A stretch of DNA of 10,553 nt, taken from positions 1 to 10,553 of the forward strand of contig DFYV01000188.1 in the NCBI GenBank assembly GCA_002383425.1, given 5' to 3'. A program made the translations under genes and the position numbers. The notes beneath the pieces were generated by a model. That model saw only the letters and a program-made list of their open reading frames with translations, did no database searches and was not told where the DNA came from. This DNA is from Bacteroidales bacterium UBA4073 (GTDB lineage Bacteria; Bacteroidota; Bacteroidia; Bacteroidales; Tenuifilaceae). The first letter of the stretch is position 1, and every line of letters starts with the position of its first letter. Shown in pieces: positions 6,137 to 10,553 of the stretch.

Positions 6137-6853
6137 TTAGTTAAACCCCCGTTCTTTTTTAATTCTATCGTAAGCTTCATTTACCATCTTAAACTTTTGT
6201 TCGGCAGCTACCCTAATATCCTCACCCAGGTGTTGAACTTTATCGGGATGGTACTTTACGGCCATCAAGCGGTAGGCCTTTTTTATTTCCTCGTTAGTAG
6301 CCTGGGGTGAAACCTCAAGAATTTTGTAATACTTATCCGTATCGGGTATGAACATAGCCTTAATGGAAGCAAAATCGGCATCGGTAATATCGAGATAGCT
6401 GGCAATGTCTTTTATCACTTTTAACTCCTCGGCGCTGACAACGCCATCGGCTTGGGCTATTCCAAAGAGTAAATGGAGTAGCTGCAGGCGTGAATGGTAA
6501 TCGACGTTTGCCTTGATCTGGGAACACACATCGCGAAGCGGAACGGCTTGTTTAAGAATATCGCGTAATAGCAAAATTGCCTCACGTGCAGCCGAGGGGC
6601 CGAAGTTTTTGTAAAAGTATTGCCTAACAAACTCCAGCTCCGATTTAAGAACCTTGCCATCGGCTTTCATAACAGCGGAAACCAAAACCAGCAAGCTAAC
6701 TATAAAACCATTCCTGCTGGATTCGCCAGTGTAAATCTTAGAGGTTTCCATGCTATCGAAAATGGAGCCAATGGCAAATCCCAGTATTGCACCGAGGGGA
6801 CCAAAAAATGCCCATCCTAACCCACCGGTTATCCATTTACCGTATTTTCCCAT
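6137..6853 (-). CDS. DjlA-like TerB and J-domain co-chaperone
   Basis: A 238-aa probable membrane-associated DnaK co-chaperone. Residues 8-31 are glycine-rich and hydrophobic (GGLGWAFFGPLGAILGFAIG) and probably insert in the inner membrane, as in DjlA. Residues about 48-168 form a TerB-like helical domain with the acidic signatures MKADGKV (62-68) and AQADGVVS (133-140). Residues 174-237 are a C-terminal J domain with the essential HPD at 202-204, which would stimulate DnaK ATP hydrolysis. This order (membrane segment, TerB, J) matches E. coli DjlA (271 aa), though this protein is slightly shorter. Its ATG lies inside the end of coaE (17-bp overlap), so translation is probably coupled. The client is unknown. 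The gene ends just before the tandem-repeat region. Confidence 0.9.
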   Translation of the reverse strand: MGKYGKWITGGLGWAFFGPLGAILGFAIGSIFDSMETSKIYTGESSRNGFIVSLLVLVSAVMKADGKVLKSELEFVRQYFYKNFGPSAAREAILLLRDILKQAVPLRDVCSQIKANVDYHSRLQLLHLLFGIAQADGVVSAEELKVIKDIASYLDITDADFASIKAMFIPDTDKYYKILEVSPQATNEEIKKAYRLMAVKYHPDKVQHLGEDIRVAAEQKFKMVNEAYDRIKKERGFN

Positions 6854-7442
6854 ATTGACTTGATGTTAAAATTTGAACAATATTGATGATTTGAGGTAAT
6901 AGAAGTTGATTAGAGCTATTGTCGATAATAAAATCGGCTAACCTTTTCTTTTCCTCATCGGGCATTTGGCTTGCCATGCGCGCTCTAACCTCCGATTCGG
7001 TAACACCATCGCGTTCAATCACCCTTTTGATTCTTATATCTTCGGGAGCAGTAATAAGAATTGTTTTGTGAAGTTCAAGGTAAGCTCCGGTTTCAAAAAG
7101 TATGGCTGCTTCTTTAAAAACTAACTGGCTATTGGTGTTTTGCAAGCACCACTGCTCAAAAGCTCTTGCTACGGCCGGATGAACAATGCTATTCAAACCG
7201 GCAAGTAAATCGTTATTAGTAAAAACCAATTCGGCAACCTTTTTTCGGTTAAGCATCCCGTTGTAATAAATACCATCACCAAAAAGTTTTTTCACCTGTG
7301 CAATAACAAGTGGATCGGTATCGGTTATCGTTTTTGCCACTATGTCGGAGTAAAACACCGGATATCCCAACGTTTCGAGCACCTTACAAACCAAGGTTTT
7401 ACCACTTCCAATACCACCGGTTACTCCAACCCTAATTGACAT
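6837..7442 (-). CDS. coaE: Dephospho-CoA kinase (CoaE)
   Basis: A 201-aa cytoplasmic P-loop kinase that phosphorylates the 3'-hydroxyl of dephospho-CoA with ATP, the last step of coenzyme A synthesis. The Walker A motif GGIGSGKT occupies residues 9-16. Asp33 in YSDIVAK is at the position of the conserved D.D.I.R-type substrate and catalytic segment. HP at 88-89 and FKEAAILFE (109-117) are family motifs. The arginine-rich lid lies at about 137-160 (RIKRVIERDG, then RARMASQM). Length is typical. The start is 5 bp after the ybbR stop and the 3' end overlaps the djlA-like start by 17 bp, so it is the middle gene of a tight three-gene operon. Its essential function makes this block likely to be constitutively expressed. 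Confidence 0.96.
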   Translation of the reverse strand: MSIRVGVTGGIGSGKTLVCKVLETLGYPVFYSDIVAKTITDTDPLVIAQVKKLFGDGIYYNGMLNRKKVAELVFTNNDLLAGLNSIVHPAVARAFEQWCLQNTNSQLVFKEAAILFETGAYLELHKTILITAPEDIRIKRVIERDGVTESEVRARMASQMPDEEKKRLADFIIDNSSNQLLLPQIINIVQILTSSQYGKIR

Positions 7443-7447
7443 TGCTA

Positions 7448-8434
7448 CTACTTTTTTTTTACAATGACAAAATCGACCTTACGGGGTTCAATCTGAATTC
7501 TACCTATAAAATTTGGGTACATGGTAAGTTTGACAACCGCTTTAGAAGATTTTTCTGCAATAAGTTCGGTATAATCGCAAGTAACCGCAAAATGGTTGGG
7601 CTTTAAAGTAAAATACTTACTAACAGCCACATTACAGGTAACAGTAACTTCTTTAGGGGCAAATAGCACATTATAGCCAGCAGGAACATTGACACATGAA
7701 ACGGGAACATTAATTTTTGCTTCGGTAAACTTTTCGACGGGTATGATAACATGAACCCCGGAGGGCCGGAATCTAAGACCGCTAATAGGTTTCAGTTGTA
7801 AAACAGCATCAACACTATCGGAGATATTTTCCAGCACCATAGGCAAAGTGTGAGCAAAATTAATAGTATCGACAATGGAAGCGGGGCCCACCACCTCAAC
7901 CTCGGAGGGACGAACCGAATAGCTACCAGCCTGCATGTACTGCTTGGCGTATGTTATAGTCAAATCGGGTTTAACCGGAATAGTTCTTTTTACCACATCG
8001 CTCAGCTGAAAGTAAAGGGTATCGGGGCTAACCTCGAGTAAAGTAAGGTTGCTACCAAGCTGTGCGGAAAACCTATTAAGCTGAGTGGAAAGCAACAAGT
8101 AATACTTACCATCATTATATTGAATAGCATTGGCATTAACCGAGAGCGGTTTGTAATACCTAAACAACTTATACCTTAACAGGTTGTATCCTAAAGCTTT
8201 AATCTTAACCGTCACGCTTAAGCTGTTGGGAGCTACCACAACCTTATTTTCGGGCAACTCTGAGAGATTAATATCGTATGTTACGGTCGATACATACTCG
8301 TATCGGAGTTTAATAAGCAACCAAAGTATAATGGAAATGAAAAGAAAAAACAAAAACATGTAAACCCGTTTGTTAAAACGTATTTTATCGGGTCGTAAAA
8401 TTTTGTTGTATGTTTTAGGAGAACGGTGATTCAC
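7448..8434 (-). CDS. YbbR-like membrane-anchored protein
   Basis: A 328-aa protein with a basic cytoplasmic N-terminus (1-24), one transmembrane helix (about 25-42, MFLFFLFISIILWLLIKL) and a long beta-rich extracytoplasmic part that fits YbbR domains (for example SLSVTVKIKALGYNLLRYK at 71-89 and a later SVRPSEVEVVGPASIVDTI). In Firmicutes the YbbR protein CdaR binds and regulates the di-adenylate cyclase CdaA. No cdaA adjoins here, so that role is only a possibility, and I give no symbol. The start is GTG at 8434, chosen because no in-frame ATG precedes the helix and an AAAAAGG Shine-Dalgarno-like run (8444-8450) sits 9 bases upstream. It is followed 5 bp later by coaE, a neighbour order common in Bacteroidota. 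Confidence 0.88.
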   Translation of the reverse strand: MNHRSPKTYNKILRPDKIRFNKRVYMFLFFLFISIILWLLIKLRYEYVSTVTYDINLSELPENKVVVAPNSLSVTVKIKALGYNLLRYKLFRYYKPLSVNANAIQYNDGKYYLLLSTQLNRFSAQLGSNLTLLEVSPDTLYFQLSDVVKRTIPVKPDLTITYAKQYMQAGSYSVRPSEVEVVGPASIVDTINFAHTLPMVLENISDSVDAVLQLKPISGLRFRPSGVHVIIPVEKFTEAKINVPVSCVNVPAGYNVLFAPKEVTVTCNVAVSKYFTLKPNHFAVTCDYTELIAEKSSKAVVKLTMYPNFIGRIQIEPRKVDFVIVKKK

Positions 8435-8459
8435 TGGGCAAGACCTTTTTATTGGAAAT

Positions 8460-8488
8460 CAAAAGTAAATGTTCTTACAAAAAAACAA
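8460..8488 (-). promoter_or_regulatory. Candidate promoter for ybbR-coaE-djlA
   Basis: On the minus strand TACTTTTG (8467-8460) matches the -7 consensus TAnnTTTG, and TTG (8488-8486) lies 18 bases upstream as a possible -33 core. Transcription would start about 20 bases before the GTG codon at 8434. A further TAnnTTTG match occurs at 8505-8498. Because the yajC terminator lies just upstream, some promoter is needed in this gap. Confidence 0.45.
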
Positions 8489-8525
8489 CGCATTGTTCAA
8501 AAATAAATGAAAAGCCAGTGAAATA

Positions 8526-8569
8526 GAAATAAAAAGGACTCAAAGTTCAGGCTATTAAACTTTGAATCC
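8526..8569 (-). terminator. Intrinsic terminator of yajC
   Basis: In the minus-strand RNA the arm GGATTCAAAGTT (8569-8558) pairs with AACTTTGAGTCC (8547-8536) over 12 positions including one G-U pair, around a 10-base loop, and is followed at once by UUUUUAUUUC (8535-8526). It begins 20 bp after the yajC stop. Stem plus U-run orientation make it specific for the yajC strand. Confidence 0.9.
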
Positions 8570-8589
8570 GTAGTCAGAACAGTACTCCA

Positions 8590-8904
8590 CTATCGGGTCT
8601 GAATATCGGTTACATCACGAATGATGGTGCTTTTGGCAACTTTAACTTCCACGTTATCAGAAATTTCAACCAAAATGTAATCATCTTTAACCTCTGATAC
8701 TTTACCGTAAACACCACCAGCAACGATAACCTTATCGCCTTTTTTCAACGATTCCTGGAACTTACGGAGTTCTTTCTGGCGCTTCATTTGTGGACGAATC
8801 ATGAAGAAGTAAAAAACAACAATGATTAGACCAAACATTAAAAAGGTCATTAATGGATTAGCGCCCTGCTGAGCTGCTTGAAGTGTAATAAAACTTGTAA
8901 TCAT
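8590..8904 (-). CDS. yajC: Sec translocon accessory subunit YajC
   Basis: A 104-aa inner-membrane protein that associates with SecDF and the SecYEG channel during protein export. A short periplasmic N-terminus leads into one transmembrane helix (about 18-36), followed by the signature FMIRPQMKRQKE (34-45). A small beta-rich cytoplasmic domain follows (GDKVIVAGGVYGKVSEVKDD, residues 56-75), ending in the usual VEVKVAKSTI. Length is close to the E. coli protein (110 aa). The start is the only ATG ahead of the helix that keeps the normal length. It has its own candidate promoter and a strong terminator, so it appears to be a single-gene unit inside a same-strand cluster. SecDF genes are not in the window. 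Confidence 0.96.
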   Translation of the reverse strand: MITSFITLQAAQQGANPLMTFLMFGLIIVVFYFFMIRPQMKRQKELRKFQESLKKGDKVIVAGGVYGKVSEVKDDYILVEISDNVEVKVAKSTIIRDVTDIQTR

Positions 8905-8949
8905 AACTTTATCAATATTAATTGGTTATTAATTTAAAAAATAAACATA

Positions 8950-8957
8950 CAAAGATA
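8950..8957 (-). promoter_or_regulatory. Candidate -7 element for yajC
   Basis: The minus strand reads TATCTTTGTA across this site, a strong match to the Bacteroidota -7 element TAnnTTTG with favoured following bases. It lies 45 bp upstream of the yajC ATG and just past the stop of the DUF1573 gene. The -33 box is not obvious. Confidence 0.6.
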
Positions 8958-8973
8958 CAAAATATTTTGACAC

Positions 8974-9387
8974 TTAGGGTATGACATTTACTTTAAGGGT
9001 TACGGACTTTTCGCGAATTACCCCATTGGTTCTTAGGGTAACAGCCTTGTATTGCGACCCGTACCATCCTTTGCTATCAAAAATTACATCGATATAAGCC
9101 TCCTCGTTCGGTTTAAGAATCTTTTTTGACACCTCCACCTTGGTACAACCGCACGAAGGAATAATATCTTTAACCACAAGTGGAGCATTTCCGGTATTCC
9201 TAAAACGGAACGAATGCTTCACCTGCTCACCACTGTGAACCGTACCGGCATCAAAAAAATCATCGATGTAGGTAAGTTCAGCAAAGCGGGTAGAATCAAG
9301 AACCTGCTCTGCAGTTGTGGTGCTTTTACTTCCGCACGAGAATGTAAGGAGAATGCTAAACCCAAAAATCACCTTAATTATCCTCAT
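8974..9387 (-). CDS. DUF1573-family lipoprotein
   Basis: A 137-aa envelope protein of unknown function. The N-terminus MRIIKVIFGFSILLTFSCGSK is a lipoprotein signal peptide with lipidated Cys18. The -3 residue is Thr rather than Leu, within the loose lipobox usage of this phylum. The mature part (about 38-137) is a DUF1573 immunoglobulin-like domain: FDAGTVHSGEQVKHSFRFRN, then NAPLVVKDIIPSCGCT with the canonical Cys79/Cys81 loop, then LKPNEEAYIDVIFDSKGWYG. The frame continues 17 codons upstream, but only the ATG at 9387 gives a proper signal peptide, so that start is chosen. It overlaps the end of nusB by 14 bp, implying coupled translation. The order nusB-DUF1573-yajC recurs in Bacteroidota as far as I recall, so the link seems old, but its meaning is unknown. 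Confidence 0.9.
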   Translation of the reverse strand: MRIIKVIFGFSILLTFSCGSKSTTTAEQVLDSTRFAELTYIDDFFDAGTVHSGEQVKHSFRFRNTGNAPLVVKDIIPSCGCTKVEVSKKILKPNEEAYIDVIFDSKGWYGSQYKAVTLRTNGVIREKSVTLKVNVIP

Positions 9388-10372
9388 CTTCAAAAGAGTT
9401 AATGTTTTCAGGCGATAGCTGTTCACCGTTTTCGCCAATCAATCCCCTACCCTGCTTTTGAATTTGTCCGTTCACCTTAAGGGAAGCAATAACCTTATCG
9501 AGTACCCCATTTACAAATGAATTGCTTTGTTCGGTACTATAGAATTTGGCAATATCGATATACTCGTTCATGCTCACCTTAACAGGTATAGTGGGAAACT
9601 CCATAATTTCAGTTATAGCCATTTCCATAATCAGGGTATCCATTGCCGCTATCCGATCGAGCTCCCAGTTGTAGGTGAACTTATCGATAAGTTCAAGGTT
9701 TTCCTTATGTTTTAAAACTGTATTACGAAGCAACCGTTTGGCAAATTCCTCATCATCGACATTTCCAAACACAGGCATAACGGTAAGGGAGGAATCCGTT
9801 TCGTCGATCTTCTTAATGGTCTTGGAGGCCATGCTCGACACGAATTCAAGGTCATCGTTCCAGTAGATGCTCTGCTCCTCAAGGAATGCCTCAAAGTCGT
9901 CGTTTGCGTTTAGAATCTTGTTAAGCAAACTAACCAGAACCGCTTTATCGTCGAAAAATGTGCAATGTTCGGCATTCATGTAATCGTTGTAAAAATCCGA
10001 AGCTATAAATTGGTTGAATACCGATTTGGCGACTTCAGGGAAATGGTTCCAGTTCAACCTATTATCGTTTGCCTTCCTTTGCAAATCATTACAGGCAGCC
10101 AATGCAGCCACCGCCCTGTTCTGAACAAACCTCAGGTTAGGGTTGAGCTCTTCGGGCGAAGGCCTGAATTTTTGCTTTCCCATCTCAATTTTAGCTAAAG
10201 CATGCTCTACCATCGACTCAGGAAGAAGCAGCAAAAGGAGATATAGGTGATATGATTTTTCAATGCTACGAAACAGCTCTCGCTCTAATGCGCTAAGAGA
10301 ATCGCCCTCGTTCCGGTAGAAGGCAAAAAGTACCTGCAGGGCCTTGATTCTTATTAAACGGCGATTAATCAT
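9374..10372 (-). CDS. nusB: Transcription antitermination factor NusB, long form
   Basis: A cytoplasmic RNA-binding protein that works with NusE (S10) in antitermination of rRNA operons. At 332 aa it is more than twice the length of E. coli NusB (139 aa), as is usual in Bacteroidota. The N-terminus RRLIRIKALQVLFAFYR (4-20) mirrors the opening helix of the family. A lineage-specific middle part (about 25-205) is mainly helical with no motif I can name. The C-terminal NusB core lies at about 207-300: NWELDRIAAMDTLIMEMAITEI near 235-256 and the diagnostic NEYIDIAKFYSTEQSNSFVN near 269-288, then GVLDKV. The tail (about 301-332) is polar and ends acidic (FEDEDN), probably disordered. A TATCTTTG promoter element precedes it. 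It overlaps the DUF1573 gene by 14 bp. Confidence 0.95.
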   Translation of the reverse strand: MINRRLIRIKALQVLFAFYRNEGDSLSALERELFRSIEKSYHLYLLLLLLPESMVEHALAKIEMGKQKFRPSPEELNPNLRFVQNRAVAALAACNDLQRKANDNRLNWNHFPEVAKSVFNQFIASDFYNDYMNAEHCTFFDDKAVLVSLLNKILNANDDFEAFLEEQSIYWNDDLEFVSSMASKTIKKIDETDSSLTVMPVFGNVDDEEFAKRLLRNTVLKHKENLELIDKFTYNWELDRIAAMDTLIMEMAITEIMEFPTIPVKVSMNEYIDIAKFYSTEQSNSFVNGVLDKVIASLKVNGQIQKQGRGLIGENGEQLSPENINSFEDEDN

Positions 10373-10403
10373 TATTAAGAACGATTTTTAGGATTCTCAC
10401 CCG

Positions 10404-10411
10404 CAAAGATA
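10404..10411 (-). promoter_or_regulatory. Candidate -7 element for nusB
   Basis: The minus strand reads TATCTTTGCGG, a strong match to the Bacteroidota -7 element TAnnTTTG, 31 bp upstream of the nusB ATG at 10372. Transcription would start around 10397, leaving a leader of about 25 bases. The -33 region around 10428 is weak. Confidence 0.65.
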
Positions 10412-10470
10412 GAAAGTTTAATCCAGTGTAATAGGATAAATAAGGTTAATATTTCAGGTACTACCCTTAT

Positions 10471-10536
10471 TTTAGTGGTTAAATATAGTTATAAATGTGG
10501 TTGAAATGTGGTTAAAATATGGTTAAAATGTTGCTT
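10471..10536. repeat. Degenerate 11-bp tandem repeat upstream of nusB
   Basis: Six consecutive 11-bp units can be laid out: TTTAGTGGTTA, AATATAGTTAT, AAATGTGGTTG, AAATGTGGTTA, AAATATGGTTA and AAATGTTGCTT. The core is TGTGGTTA; units 3-5 are the closest to each other, the outer ones are diverged. The array lies about 60-130 bp upstream of the nusB -7 element. The gene to the right is outside the window, so the array may belong to that gene instead. Confidence 0.7.
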
Positions 10537-10553
10537 TTTCTAAATATTTTCAA

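Noticed and set aside
8917..8933. ATTAAT-TGGTT-ATTAAT inverted repeat in the yajC leader
   Set aside because: Six A-T pairs only, with no flanking motif. Likely chance in an AT-rich leader.
9388..9438. Longer DUF1573 start at 9438
   Set aside because: It would bury the lipoprotein signal peptide 17 residues inside the protein and lengthen the overlap with nusB. The ATG at 9387 gives a normal signal.

Overview
The window looks like a chromosomal housekeeping segment from a member of the Bacteroidota, most likely Bacteroidales/Marinilabiliales-like. Evidence: a long NusB of 332 aa, a DUF5606-type protein, two DUF1573 proteins, a TonB-dependent receptor, the order nusB-DUF1573-yajC-ybbR-coaE, A-rich leaders with few Shine-Dalgarno sequences, and several TAnnTTTG (-7) promoter motifs. 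The phylum call is firm. The order is inferred from gene content only.

Layout, left to right. 1-182: no gene recognised. 183-1953 (minus): an NAD-salvage pair, pncB (nicotinate phosphoribosyltransferase) then pncA (nicotinamidase), 4 bp apart. 2013-2459 (minus): a small secreted DUF1573 protein with a rearranged cysteine motif. 2596-3240 (plus): a HAD-family phosphatase/phosphomutase of the beta-phosphoglucomutase type. 3290-5263 (plus): an orphan TonB-dependent outer-membrane receptor. A hairpin at 5272-5294 separates it from the convergent minus-strand block.

5316-10372 is all minus strand. In transcription order: nusB, DUF1573 lipoprotein (14 bp overlap); yajC with its own candidate promoter and a strong intrinsic terminator; ybbR (GTG start), coaE, djlA-like (5 bp gap, then 17 bp overlap); a 383-bp non-coding gap; then the DUF5606 gene. 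The products serve transcription antitermination, Sec-associated export, a YbbR envelope protein, the last step of CoA synthesis and a TerB/J-domain co-chaperone.

The most unusual part is the gap at 5754-6136. It holds a composite array of 7-bp (locally 8-bp) tandem units in several related families, including a higher-order duplication offset by 79 bp and a CCCT...AGGG inverted-end element embedded among the units. On the transcribed strand part of it is extremely C-rich and G-poor. A second array, of about six degenerate 11-bp units, lies upstream of nusB at 10471-10536. I found no RNA gene, CRISPR array, transposase or defence system. Apart from the repeats the window reads as ordinary core genome.
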